From positions 1 through 33,560 of the forward strand of contig SXPB01000089.1 in the NCBI GenBank assembly GCA_005776475.1: a DNA stretch of 33,560 bases. The letters run 5' to 3'. The stretch is from Planctomycetia bacterium. GTDB taxonomy: Bacteria; Planctomycetota; UBA1135; UBA2386. This document shows positions 1-8,820 of this stretch, piece by piece. Made by a program: the position numbers and the translations under genes. Numbering within the stretch: the stretch's first letter is position 1; the number at the start of each line of letters is the position of its first letter. The notes beneath the pieces were generated by a model, which did not search any database, was not told where the DNA came from, and saw nothing but the letters and a program-made list of their open reading frames with translations.

Positions 1-1
1 G

Positions 2-3000
2 CGCACGAGCTACCAGTTCGACCTGCGCGGCCCGAGTGTGAACGTGTTGACCGCGTGCTCGACGTCGCTGGTCGCGATCCATCAGGCGGCGCAGAGCCTG
101 CTCAATGGCGAATGCGACATGGCGATGGCGGGCGGCGTCACGATCCTCGTGCCGCAGGACCGCGGCTATCTGCACAAAGAAGGCGAAGTGCTGTCGCCCG
201 ATGGCCATTGCCGCACGTTCGATGCCGACAGCAAGGGCACGATCTTCGGCAGCGGTGCCGGCGTGGTGCTGTTGCGGCGGTTGTCCGACGCGCTGGCCGA
301 CGGCGACCGCATCCACGCGGTGGTGGCGGGGTCGGCCGTCAACAACGACGGCGCCCGCAAGGTCAGCTACCTGGCGCCGAGCGTCGACGGCTATGCCGAG
401 GTCGTCGCCGAGGCGCTGGCGCTCGCCGACATTCCGGCCGAGCACGTCCAGTACGTCGAAGCCCACGGCACCGGTACCTCGGTCGGCGATCCGATCGAGA
501 TCGAAGCGTTGACGCAGGCGTTCCGCGCCACGACCAGCAAGAGCGGCTACTGCGGCATCGGCTCGGTGAAGACCAACATCGGCCACCTCGACACCGCGGC
601 CGGCGTCGCTGGCGTGCTCAAGCTCGTGCTGGCGATGCAGCACGGCGAGATCCCGAAGAGCCTGAACTTCCGGCGCCCGAACCCGCTGATCGACTTCGCG
701 AAGTCGCCGTTCCACGTGGTCGCCGAAGCGAAGGCGTGGCCGCGGCGCGCGGATGTCGAGCGCATCGGCGGCGTCAGCTCGCTCGGCGTCGGTGGCACCA
801 ATGCGCACGTGCTGCTGCGCGAAGCGGTGCAGCAGGCGGCGGTGCCGGCGGTGGCGTATCCGCGCCGTTGCCATCTGCTGCCGATCAGCGGCAAGGTCGA
901 AGCGGCTGCGGTCGGCAATGCGCGCGCGCTGGCGGCGTGGTTGCCCGCGCACGCGGAGGCCGATCTGGCCGACGTCGCGTGGACGCTGCAGACGGGGCGG
1001 CGTGCGTTCGCGCAGCGCGGCTTCGTGGTCGGTGCCGATGCGGCGACGCTGTCGGCCCAGTTGCTGGCGCCGGAGTGGAAGGCGGCACTGAAGAAGGCCC
1101 CGGAACGGGCGCCGTCGGTGGTGTTCCTGTTCTCGGGCGGCGGCGCGCAGTACCCGGGCATGGCGCGGGGTCTGTACGAGCACGAGCCGGCGTTCCGCAT
1201 GGCGGCCGACGCGTGCCTGGCAGCGTTGCCGGAGCCTTCGCGCAGCACGGTGCGTTCGTTGTTGTTCGGCGAGCACGCGACGGCAGAACACGGCGAACGC
1301 ATGGAACGGCCGAGCCTGCTGCTGCCGACGCTGTTCGTCGTCGAGTACGCGCTGGCGCGCACGCTGCAGTCGTTCGGCATCGAAGCCGACGCGATGCTCG
1401 GCCACAGCCTCGGCGAGTACGTCGCGGCGACGCTCGGTGGCACGTGGACGCTCGACCAGGTGTTGCCGGCGCTGGTGTTGCGCGGTGAGTGTCTCGAACA
1501 GTCGACGCCGGGAGCCGTGCTGAGCGTGTCGATGGCGGCTGCCGACGTGCAGGCGCTCACCAACCCGGAGTTGTCGCTGTCGGCCGCGAACGCGCCCGGC
1601 CTGTGCGCGGTCGCCGGTTCGCCGGCAGCGATCGAACGGTTCGAAGCCGAGCTGCGGCAACGCGGCGTCGAGTGCCAACGGTTGCGAATCGGCGTCGGTG
1701 CGCACAGCCATCTGCTCGATCCGGTGCTCGAACGCTTCCGCGAAGGCCTGCGCCGCTTCCGCCTGCAACCGGCGAAGAAGCCCTGGGTGTCGAACGTCAC
1801 CGGCGACTTCATCGATCCGCAGCGCGCCGCCGATCCGGACTACTGGGTCGAGCACCTGCGCCGCACGGTGCGGTTCCAGGATTGCGTGGCGACCGTGCTG
1901 GCCGGCGGCGATCGCGTCTTCGTCGAGATCGGCCCGGGCAAGGCGCTCGCATCGTTGGTGCGGCTGCACGAACGCGCCGCGAAGAGCCCGACGCTGGTGT
2001 CGTTGCCGCATCCGAAGGACGACAAGCCGGCCGATTCGGTAGCACTCGAAGCGGTCGGGCGGTTGTGGCAGCTCGGCGTGCCGGTCGACTGGAACGCCTT
2101 CCACGGCGGCGTCGCGCGCCGCCGCGTGCCGTTGCCGACCTACGCCTTCCAGCGCCAGCGCCATTGGATCGAGCCGGGCGTCTTGCTGACGCAGGAAGGC
2201 GTCGTGCAGAACGACGGGGCGTCGCCGCCGTCGCGGTTGCCCGAGGCCGAGTGGCTGCGCGCCCCGGTGTGGCGGGCGCAGGAACTGGCCTCCGGCGGCA
2301 GTTTGCCGGCGGCGAACTGGCTCGTGGTTGGCGGCGGCGACTTCGCTGGCGCCTTCGCGACGGAAGTGCAGCGGCACGGGGGTCGCGCATTCGTGGCCCG
2401 GCATGGCGCCATCGAAGCTGAACAGACCGATGGGGCGGTGCTGCCGTTCGGCGACGTCGCCGCTTGGGAACGCGTGCTGCAACGCCTGGCCGCGGCCGGC
2501 CACGTCCCGCAACGCGTGCTGTTCGCCTGGCCGCTCGAACAGGGCTGTGCGCTCGAACTCACCGCGACCCTCGTCGCGTTGTGGCAAGCGCTTGGCCGCT
2601 GCGAGATGACCAAGGACCTGCGTTGCCTCGCGCTCACGCGCGGCGCCTGCCGCGTCGCCAGCGAACCGATGCGGCAGCCCGGCCAGGGTGTGGTCGCCGG
2701 ATTCTTGCGGGTCGTGCCCCGCGAGTTGCCGGGCGTGCGCACGCGTTGCCTCGACATCGACGACGCGACGCCGTTGCCGGTGGTGGCTGCTGCCGCACTG
2801 CGCGAAGTCGAAGGCGGCGACGTTCCGCTCGCGGTGGCCATGCGCAACGGGGCGCGGCACGTGCAGGAGTTCACCGGCGCCGGTCCGGCCGCGAACGTGC
2901 CGCTGCCGTGGCGCACCGGCGGCGTCTACCTGATCACCGGCGGGCTCGGCGGCATCGGTCTGCACACGGCGGCACACCTGGCCAGGCATCGCGCCAAACT

Positions 3001-5761
3001 CGTGCTCGTCGGCAGGCGCGGCCTGCCGCCGCGCAATGTGTGGGACGACTGGATGGCGCTGCGAACCGGGGATCCGATCTCGGCGGTGATCGCGCGCGTG
3101 CGCGACCTCGAACGCGCCGGCGCCGAAGTCGAAGTGCTCGCCGCCGACGTCGCCGATGCGGAGGCGATGGCGCGCGTGGTGCGCTTCGTGCAGACGCGAT
3201 TCGGAGCGTTGCACGGCGTCGTGCACGCGGCGGGTGTGCTCGACGATGGCCCGTTGCTGACGCGGCAACGCGCGCGGGTCGAACGCATGCTGGCGCCGAA
3301 GGTGGTCGGCGCGCAGCGGATCGACGAAGCGACCGTGGCCCTGGCGCCGGAGTTGTTCGTCGTGTTCGCCTCGACCAGCGGCCTGCATGGCGTTCCCGGG
3401 CAGTGCGATTACGCCGCCGCCAACGCCGCCCTCGACACCTTCGCGCATTGGCGCAGTGCCGTGCGGCCGGGCCGCACCGTAGCGATCGACTGGGGGTCGT
3501 GGCAGGACGCGGGCATGCTGGCGACCGACGCCGGCCAATCGGTCCCGACGCCAGCCTGGCTCGGGACGCGCGCCGAACGTGACGGTGCGGTCGAGTTCAC
3601 CGCGATGGTGGGGCCGGGCACCGACTGGCAAGTGCAGGAGCATCGCATTCGCGGTGGCGATGCAGTGATGCCGGGCACCGGCCACGTCGAACGCATGGTG
3701 GCTGCCGTGCAGGCGGTTGCCGGCACGGCGCAGATCGTGTTGCAGCGGCTCGAACTGCTCACGCCGCTCGCGTTCCCGCACGACGCCGCGCGCGCCGTCG
3801 TGCTGCGCGTGCAGCCCAACGGCGACGGGTTCGACGTGTCGGTGGCGAGTGCCGCGCCGGAACGCACCGCCGACCACGACCGCACCACGCACGCGCGCGC
3901 GTTCGCGAAGCGCAGCGTCGCCGATGCGGCGATGGTCGATGTCGCCGCACTGCGCGCGCAAGCGCCGACGCCGGCGCCGGTGCGCGGCGACCAGGACCGT
4001 CAAGTCGCGTTTGGACCGCGCTGGCAATGCGTCGAGGCCGTCGGCACCGGGGCTGGACAGGCTGTCGGCGACCTGTGCTTGCCGGCGGCGTTCGCCAGCG
4101 ACGTCGAGCGGCACCGCGTGCATGCGGCGATGCTCGACATGGGGTTCGGGATCGGCATCCGGCTGTTGTCGGGCGCCAGCGGCGCCCTGTTCGTGCCGGT
4201 GGGTTGCGACGAAGTCGTCGTGCACGGCCGCATGCCGGCACGACTGGTCAGCCACGTGCGCGTCCGCAGCAGCGACGAACGCACGCGGCTGAGCACGCTC
4301 GATGTCACGTTGGCCACGCCAGGCGGCGTCGTCGTGTTCGAACTGCGCGGCTTGCAGTTGTTCGGCGTGAAGGGCCAGTTCGGTGCGGCGGCCGCGACGG
4401 CGACGACTCCGTCCCGCATCGTGCCCATGCCGGCCGCACCGTCGGCGGCGGCGAATGCGCCGGTGCCGCGCATCCGCGCCATCCTGCCGCGCGCCATCAC
4501 CGCGCCCGAAGGCATGCAGGCGCTCGACCGCGCCCTGCAGGTCGGCAGTGCGCAGGTCGTCGCCAGTTCGATGGACCCCGCCCGCGTCGCCGCGTGGTTG
4601 GCGATGCCGCCTGAGAAACCGCGCGCCGCGAACGTTGCCGAAGGCACCGCCGTGGCAGTCGCGGCGGGCGAGACCGATGCGCCGCGCGACGATGCCGAGA
4701 AGAAGCTCGCCGCCGCGTTCCATGACCTGCTCGGCGTCGATCGCCCCGGGCTCGACCAGGACTTCTTCGAACTCGGCGGCCACTCCCTGCTCGCGGTGCG
4801 ACTGTTCGCGCGCATCCACAAGGACTTCGGCCTCGACCTCGAGCTCGCGACGCTGCTCGGTGCCGGCACCGTGCGCAAGCTCGCCGCGGTCGTGCGCACC
4901 GAACTGAAGTTGCCGGAGCCCGGCACCGAACCGGTGCGCTCGGTCGCGGCGAAGAAGGGCCAGCACGTCGTGCCGATCCAGACCGCGGGCGCGCGGCCGA
5001 AGTTGTTCCTGGTGCACGGTGCCGGCGGCAACGTGCTCGGCTTCCGCGATCTCGCGCACTACTTCGGCAAGGACCAGCCGGTCTACGGGCTGCAGGCGCG
5101 CGGCGTCGACGGCAAGCAGGCGCCGCACACGACGATCGCCGAGATGGCGGCGGCCTACCTCGCCGAACTGCGCGAAGTGCAGCCGCACGGCCCGTACTGC
5201 CTCGGCGGCTACAGCGGCGGCGGCGTGGTCGCCTTCGAGATGGCGCAGCTGCTGGCGCAGGTCGGCGAGCGCACCGCGTTCGTCGGCATGATCGACACGT
5301 GGTGTCCGCAGATTCCCGAACGCAGCAAGCTGGCGCGGGCGGTGCTGCACGTCGGCCGCCTCGCCAAGCGTGGGCCGCTGTATCCGTTCCGGATCCTGAA
5401 GATGAAGTGGGATCGGCGCGTCGCGGCGCGCACCAACCACGAGGCGCAGTCGCAAGGCGGCGTAATGCCGCAGGACCTGCGCGGTTTCGCGGTGCAGTTC
5501 GCGTTCGAGCACGCGTTCGAAACGCACCAGGTCGCCGCCTACGATGGCAAGGTGTGGTTGTTCCGCGCCGAGGAGCAGAACCAGAGCACGCGCTACGTGT
5601 TCAACGAAGACCTCGGCTGGGCCCCGTTCGTACGCGGCGGACTCGCGGTCACGCACTGTCCCGGCAACCACTACACGATGTGCACCGAGCCGAACGTGCA
5701 GGTGCTGTGCGCCGCGATGATGAAGGCGATGGACGAGGCGATGGGTGCGGCCCGCAAGTGA
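2..5761 (+). CDS. Type I polyketide synthase module (KS-AT-KR-DH-ACP-TE), 5' partial
   Basis: The reading frame is open from base 2, so the start lies outside the window. It loads an extender unit, condenses, reduces and probably dehydrates a polyketide chain, then releases it. The KS is cut but keeps its catalytic triad: Cys in TACSTS (56-58), His in EAHGTGT (464-466) and His in NIGHLD (584-586). The AT has GHSLGE with Ser at 1406-1408, and AHSHLLDP where HAFHSP is usual. The KR (about 2300-3550) has TGGLGGIG, an LDD motif (the B-type signature, predicting a D-hydroxyl) and Tyr at 3410-3412. A dehydratase-like hot-dog region (about 3641-4370) starts at HRIRGGDAVMP. After an Ala/Pro linker come an ACP with LGGHS (Ser 4784-4786) and a thioesterase with GYSGGG (Ser 5213-5215) and a terminal His in GNHYT (5669-5671). 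The terminal TE marks this as the last module. The product cannot be predicted. Confidence 0.95.
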   Translation, partial: RTSYQFDLRGPSVNVLTACSTSLVAIHQAAQSLLNGECDMAMAGGVTILVPQDRGYLHKEGEVLSPDGHCRTFDADSKGTIFGSGAGVVLLRRLSDALADGDRIHAVVAGSAVNNDGARKVSYLAPSVDGYAEVVAEALALADIPAEHVQYVEAHGTGTSVGDPIEIEALTQAFRATTSKSGYCGIGSVKTNIGHLDTAAGVAGVLKLVLAMQHGEIPKSLNFRRPNPLIDFAKSPFHVVAEAKAWPRRADVERIGGVSSLGVGGTNAHVLLREAVQQAAVPAVAYPRRCHLLPISGKVEAAAVGNARALAAWLPAHAEADLADVAWTLQTGRRAFAQRGFVVGADAATLSAQLLAPEWKAALKKAPERAPSVVFLFSGGGAQYPGMARGLYEHEPAFRMAADACLAALPEPSRSTVRSLLFGEHATAEHGERMERPSLLLPTLFVVEYALARTLQSFGIEADAMLGHSLGEYVAATLGGTWTLDQVLPALVLRGECLEQSTPGAVLSVSMAAADVQALTNPELSLSAANAPGLCAVAGSPAAIERFEAELRQRGVECQRLRIGVGAHSHLLDPVLERFREGLRRFRLQPAKKPWVSNVTGDFIDPQRAADPDYWVEHLRRTVRFQDCVATVLAGGDRVFVEIGPGKALASLVRLHERAAKSPTLVSLPHPKDDKPADSVALEAVGRLWQLGVPVDWNAFHGGVARRRVPLPTYAFQRQRHWIEPGVLLTQEGVVQNDGASPPSRLPEAEWLRAPVWRAQELASGGSLPAANWLVVGGGDFAGAFATEVQRHGGRAFVARHGAIEAEQTDGAVLPFGDVAAWERVLQRLAAAGHVPQRVLFAWPLEQGCALELTATLVALWQALGRCEMTKDLRCLALTRGACRVASEPMRQPGQGVVAGFLRVVPRELPGVRTRCLDIDDATPLPVVAAAALREVEGGDVPLAVAMRNGARHVQEFTGAGPAANVPLPWRTGGVYLITGGLGGIGLHTAAHLARHRAKLVLVGRRGLPPRNVWDDWMALRTGDPISAVIARVRDLERAGAEVEVLAADVADAEAMARVVRFVQTRFGALHGVVHAAGVLDDGPLLTRQRARVERMLAPKVVGAQRIDEATVALAPELFVVFASTSGLHGVPGQCDYAAANAALDTFAHWRSAVRPGRTVAIDWGSWQDAGMLATDAGQSVPTPAWLGTRAERDGAVEFTAMVGPGTDWQVQEHRIRGGDAVMPGTGHVERMVAAVQAVAGTAQIVLQRLELLTPLAFPHDAARAVVLRVQPNGDGFDVSVASAAPERTADHDRTTHARAFAKRSVADAAMVDVAALRAQAPTPAPVRGDQDRQVAFGPRWQCVEAVGTGAGQAVGDLCLPAAFASDVERHRVHAAMLDMGFGIGIRLLSGASGALFVPVGCDEVVVHGRMPARLVSHVRVRSSDERTRLSTLDVTLATPGGVVVFELRGLQLFGVKGQFGAAAATATTPSRIVPMPAAPSAAANAPVPRIRAILPRAITAPEGMQALDRALQVGSAQVVASSMDPARVAAWLAMPPEKPRAANVAEGTAVAVAAGETDAPRDDAEKKLAAAFHDLLGVDRPGLDQDFFELGGHSLLAVRLFARIHKDFGLDLELATLLGAGTVRKLAAVVRTELKLPEPGTEPVRSVAAKKGQHVVPIQTAGARPKLFLVHGAGGNVLGFRDLAHYFGKDQPVYGLQARGVDGKQAPHTTIAEMAAAYLAELREVQPHGPYCLGGYSGGGVVAFEMAQLLAQVGERTAFVGMIDTWCPQIPERSKLARAVLHVGRLAKRGPLYPFRILKMKWDRRVAARTNHEAQSQGGVMPQDLRGFAVQFAFEHAFETHQVAAYDGKVWLFRAEEQNQSTRYVFNEDLGWAPFVRGGLAVTHCPGNHYTMCTEPNVQVLCAAMMKAMDEAMGAARK

Positions 5762-5831
5762 ACGGTTGCCTGTGACGAAGGCTGCGAGCAGGAATGCTGT
5801 AGTCCGGGTGGCATGGCGGATTCGCCGATAC

Positions 5832-5853
5832 TGGCGCCGCTCCAACGGCGCCA
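5832..5853 (+). terminator. Hairpin, candidate terminator of the PKS gene
   Basis: TGGCGCCG (5832-5839) and CGGCGCCA (5846-5853) form a perfect 8-bp stem with a 6-nt loop, followed by TTCAAAT. It lies 70 bp after the PKS stop codon. There is no long T tract, so a Rho-independent role is plausible but not certain. Confidence 0.45.
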
Positions 5854-5864
5854 TTCAAATCAGG

Positions 5865-5889
5865 CAGCCGGGGGATCCCCCGGAGGCTG
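5865..5889. other. Strong palindrome between the PKS and HTH genes
   Basis: Bases 5868-5883 are a perfect 16-nt palindrome, CCGGGGG-AT-style with mirrored CCCCCGG. It is flanked by CAGCC (5865-5869) and GGCTG (5885-5889), which can pair in an alternative fold. It may be a second terminator stem or a protein-binding site. Nothing else was seen in the 5762-5965 gap. Confidence 0.4.
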
Positions 5890-5965
5890 GTCGGCTACTG
5901 CTGGACAAGCCTGGCATCGATGGGCGCGGTGTTTTTGACGGGACCGACGATGGAGGTCGCAAGCG

Positions 5966-6505
5966 ATGACTCGACGCGAGAAACGACTGGTAGTGAACGC
6001 GCTGACCAGGTTGGCTGATAGTTTGCGTGAAGTGCGGGGCTTTCACGTCGCAGTGGACGCGCCCGAGGACGCAAACGGGGAGTGGTTTCTCGATGTGCGC
6101 AAAGGCAAGCGGGCCGTTTCCGTGCAGTGGCGGCGCGGTTTCGGCTTCGGCATCTCCGCCGAGCGTGGGCCAGGGTTTGGTGAGGGACCGCACGAAGTAG
6201 TGAGTGGCATCGCCACAGCCCAACATCGACTCGTGGCCTTGCTGAACAGTGGCGAGCAGACGAGGCCACCGGAACCTCTGCCGTTCGCATCGTTGCGGAT
6301 GTTCCGAGGGGTGTCGCAAGGTCAGTTGGCTGCGCGACTCGGAGTGCAGCAGGCAGCTATCAGCAGGCAAGAACAACGGCGCGAAGTCATGATTGGCAGC
6401 CTGAGGTCATTCGTTGAAGCTCTGGACGGCAGTCTGCGAATTCTGGTGTCGTTTCCGGACGGAGTTTCCCGTGTGCTGACGTTTGGCCCAAAGGGGAAGA
6501 GATGA
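5966..6505 (+). CDS. XRE-type helix-turn-helix protein with a novel-looking N-terminal domain
   Basis: A 179-residue protein. Residues about 105-165 form an XRE/HTH_3 DNA-binding domain: FASLRMFRGVSQGQLAARLG, then QQAAISRQEQR as the recognition region. The first about 95 residues are a separate domain that I do not recognise (Trp/Phe/Gly-rich, with RRGFGFGIS). The stop codon overlaps the next gene's start by 4 bases (ATGA at 6502-6505), so the two are translationally coupled. It is probably a transcriptional regulator. An antitoxin-like role is possible, but the partner gene does not look like a toxin. The ATG at 5966 is the first in-frame start after the hairpin region. Confidence 0.8.
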   Translation: MTRREKRLVVNALTRLADSLREVRGFHVAVDAPEDANGEWFLDVRKGKRAVSVQWRRGFGFGISAERGPGFGEGPHEVVSGIATAQHRLVALLNSGEQTRPPEPLPFASLRMFRGVSQGQLAARLGVQQAAISRQEQRREVMIGSLRSFVEALDGSLRILVSFPDGVSRVLTFGPKGKR

Positions 6506-6888
6506 AGTTGTCTCTCGTGACACTTCGCTCGCGCGATCTCGAGGCCTCGGTGCGGTTCTACTCTTGCCTGGGCCTGGAGTTCGTCCGGCACGACCACGGC
6601 GGACCAGAGCATCTGTGTGCAGAGTTCGACGACTTCGTGTTCGAGATCTACCCGTTGCGCGATGCGGCATCGGTGTCGAGCGGAGTCAGGCTCGGGTTCG
6701 ATGTCGACGATGCCGATGCGACCGTTCGTCGCCTGCTCGATGCGGGTGGAACGTTGGAGCGGGCCTTGTCGCCCAGCCAATTCGGGTTGCGAGCTGTCGT
6801 ACGCGACTTCGATGGGCACGCAGTGGAAGTGCGAGAGGCGAGGGCGCCGACGACGCTCAATCCACACTGCCCCAACGAATGCGGCTGA
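6502..6888 (+). CDS. VOC-family (glyoxalase/bleomycin-resistance fold) protein
   Basis: 128 residues with the typical vicinal-oxygen-chelate pattern. There is an N-terminal beta strand and helix (LVTLRSRDLEASVRFYSCLG), an acidic FEIYP strand, a second half beginning VRLGFDVDDADATVRRLLDAGG, and a terminal FDGHAVEVRE with the usual metal-ligand-like Glu. Members are metal-dependent lyases, dioxygenases or drug-binding proteins; the substrate cannot be told here. It overlaps the upstream HTH gene by 4 bp, so it is probably co-expressed with it. The C-terminal tail beyond VREARA looks unstructured. Confidence 0.85.
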   Translation: MKLSLVTLRSRDLEASVRFYSCLGLEFVRHDHGGPEHLCAEFDDFVFEIYPLRDAASVSSGVRLGFDVDDADATVRRLLDAGGTLERALSPSQFGLRAVVRDFDGHAVEVREARAPTTLNPHCPNECG

Positions 6889-7068
6889 TCGGGCGTCGCG
6901 TAGTCAGTTCCGGCGTTCGGGGGCCCCGGTGGCCGGATTGTCGCGACCGTCGTCCGGAAGCTTGCGGGAACTCGCGACCAGCAGGCTCGCGAGCGTGCAT
7001 CCGAACAAGATGCGCCTGCCTGTCACGAGGAGTCCGTTCATGATGAGGTGCGACTCAGGTCTTCCCGA

Positions 7069-8073
7069 TCAGCGCGGCGCACCGCGTTCAAGACACTTCG
7101 CGAACGTCGCGTGGTCGACGTTGGCGCCGCACAGCACGAGCCCGATGCGCGCCCCGGCCAGCCGTTCGCGCAGTTGCAGCATCGCCGCCAGCGCCGCCGC
7201 CCCGGCCGGTTCGACCGCGAGCTTGCCGTCGGCGAACAACAACCACATCGCTCGGCAGATCGCGTCGTCGTCGACCATGACCAGTTCGTCGACGAACTTG
7301 CGGCACAGCCCGAACGTGTACGGCATCGCCATCGGCGAGCCGAGGCTGTCGGCGATCGTGCGCACCGCGTCGATGCGCTGCGGGCTGCCGGTCGCGAAGC
7401 TGCGATGCATCGAATCGGCCCCGGCCGGTTCGACGCCGTAGACGCGGCAGCGCGGCTGCAGCTGCTTCACGGCACTGGCGACGCCGGCAGCGAGTCCGCC
7501 GCCGCCGATCGCGACGAACAGCGCATCGAGTTGTCCGGTCTGGCGCAGGAACTCCATGCCGAGCGTGCCGGCGCCGAGCACCATCGCTTCGCTTTCGAAC
7601 GGATGCACGAAGAAGCGTCCCTCGGCCGCTTCGATCTCGCGCACGCGCGTGAACGCGACCGCCACGTCGGGCACGAGCTCGACGGTGGCGCCGAGCGCGC
7701 GGCAGGCTTCGATGCGGGCCGGGTTCGCCGTCGCCGGCATCACCACCTTCGCGTTGGTGCCGACCGACTTCGCGGCGAACGCCACCGCCATCGCGTGGTT
7801 GCCGCCGCTCACCGCCGTCACCCCGCGCGCGCGCTGGTCCGCGTCGAGCTTCTGCATGCAGAGCAACGCGCCGCGCACCTTGAACGAACCCGCGTGCTGC
7901 AGCACTTCGAGCTTGAGCCACACCGTCGAACCGGCCGGCTTCGCGGCGTCGATGCGGTGGCCTTGCCACGACCACGCGGGCGTCTCGCGCACCAGTTGGC
8001 CGAGGTCACGACGAGCCGTCTGGATGGCCGCGATGGGCGGGACCTGAACCAGACCGTCGGCAGATGTGCTCAC
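7069..8073 (-). CDS. PLP-dependent threonine/serine dehydratase-like enzyme
   Basis: Fold-type II PLP enzyme of the threonine/serine dehydratase family (334 residues from GTG 8073). The PLP lysine is in GSFKVRGA, the substrate loop is SGGNHAMAVA, and the phosphate-binding glycine loop is GGGGLAAG. It ends in VLCGANVD, usual for catabolic dehydratases, and has no C-terminal ACT regulatory domain. It most likely deaminates threonine or serine to a 2-oxoacid in the cytoplasm; a racemase or hydroxy-amino-acid lyase is an alternative. An ATG at 8136 would add 21 Arg/Gly-rich residues unlike the family, so I prefer the GTG. The gap to the VOC gene (6889-7068) shows no feature. Confidence 0.85.
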   Translation of the reverse strand: MSTSADGLVQVPPIAAIQTARRDLGQLVRETPAWSWQGHRIDAAKPAGSTVWLKLEVLQHAGSFKVRGALLCMQKLDADQRARGVTAVSGGNHAMAVAFAAKSVGTNAKVVMPATANPARIEACRALGATVELVPDVAVAFTRVREIEAAEGRFFVHPFESEAMVLGAGTLGMEFLRQTGQLDALFVAIGGGGLAAGVASAVKQLQPRCRVYGVEPAGADSMHRSFATGSPQRIDAVRTIADSLGSPMAMPYTFGLCRKFVDELVMVDDDAICRAMWLLFADGKLAVEPAGAAALAAMLQLRERLAGARIGLVLCGANVDHATFAKCLERGAPR

Positions 8074-8342
8074 GCGCAAAGAGACCCGGCGCCCCCGACC
8101 TCCAGGAGCTCGACACAAACCCGGGGCGGCACACACCGCCCTGGTAACCAGAAAACCTCAGCCCCGCGACCGCAGTGCAAGGGTACTGCAGTCGACACCA
8201 TCCCTGGTGCCGAAGCCGAAAGCGCCGGGAGCGAGGAATGTAGCGACGAGGTCCGGTTCTGGAAGGCCCTCGCGCAGGTTCTTCGGCTGCGCCAGTTCCC
8301 GGTGGCCAAGGTGCCAACGACTACGGCTAGCCCGCGCCGCGC
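8074..8342. other. Intergenic interval without a convincing gene
   Basis: About 270 bp between the dehydratase and the thioesterase, both on the minus strand. It contains GACACCA-TCCC-TGGTGCC near 8200 and a GCGAGG...CCTCGC pair (8231-8236 / 8268-8273). A minus-strand reading here runs open for about 50 codons at the foot of a longer frame that overlaps the thioesterase, but it has no start of its own. No tRNA or known riboswitch was recognised. Confidence 0.35.
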
Positions 8343-8804
8343 TCACCAGCGATGGAACGCGGGGTGGCCTTCCTTGACGGCGACGAACAGCCCATCGCAC
8401 GTGGCACATAGCTTGCCACCGGCTTCGAGCGTGCCGGCGATGCGGGCCCGGTCCTCGCCGAGCTCGACGACCTTGGCGCGCAGCAGCACCGGGCCGGAAG
8501 TTGGCGTTGGCCGCCGCAGTTTGATCGCGTACTCCGCGGTCACGGTGCACGGCGGCGCTGTCGCTGCGGCCTTCTGCATCAGGTGCCACGCCGCTGTCCA
8601 GTTGCAGTGGCAGTCGAGCAGGGCGCCGACGATGCCACCGTTCAGCATGCCGGGGAACGCTTCGTGCATGCGTTGCGGTTGCCACGTGCAGACGACTTCG
8701 TCGCCTTCGACGAGGCTGCGGATGCGCAGGCCGTCCGCGTTGGCGGGTCCGCAGCCGAAACACGCGCCGCGCGGCGCGAACCGTTCCTGCAGGCTCTGGC
8801 TCAT
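8343..8804 (-). CDS. PaaI-like hot-dog thioesterase
   Basis: 153 residues. The N-terminal CFGCGPANADGLRI motif and the MLNGGIVGALLD segment (equivalent to the HGG...D active-site helix of PaaI/4HBT proteins) identify a hot-dog fold acyl-CoA thioesterase. Family members hydrolyse small or aromatic acyl-CoAs in the cytoplasm. Asn replaces the more common His before GG, which is also seen in some relatives. I chose the ATG at 8804 because the frame upstream is Arg/Ser-rich and unlike the family. The downstream methyltransferase gene ends 16 bp upstream on the same strand, so the two may be co-transcribed. Confidence 0.8.
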   Translation of the reverse strand: MSQSLQERFAPRGACFGCGPANADGLRIRSLVEGDEVVCTWQPQRMHEAFPGMLNGGIVGALLDCHCNWTAAWHLMQKAAATAPPCTVTAEYAIKLRRPTPTSGPVLLRAKVVELGEDRARIAGTLEAGGKLCATCDGLFVAVKEGHPAFHRW

Positions 8805-8820
8805 GCGGGCAGCGTAGCCG

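Noticed and set aside
6889..7068. Integron attC-like site after the VOC gene
   Set aside because: Some partial GTT/AAC boxes exist but no consistent paired core sites or stem.
7048..8817. A 589-codon plus-strand open frame across the dehydratase and thioesterase genes
   Set aside because: It is Arg/His/Ala-rich with no protein motif and lies opposite genes with clear family signatures; it reflects high G+C.
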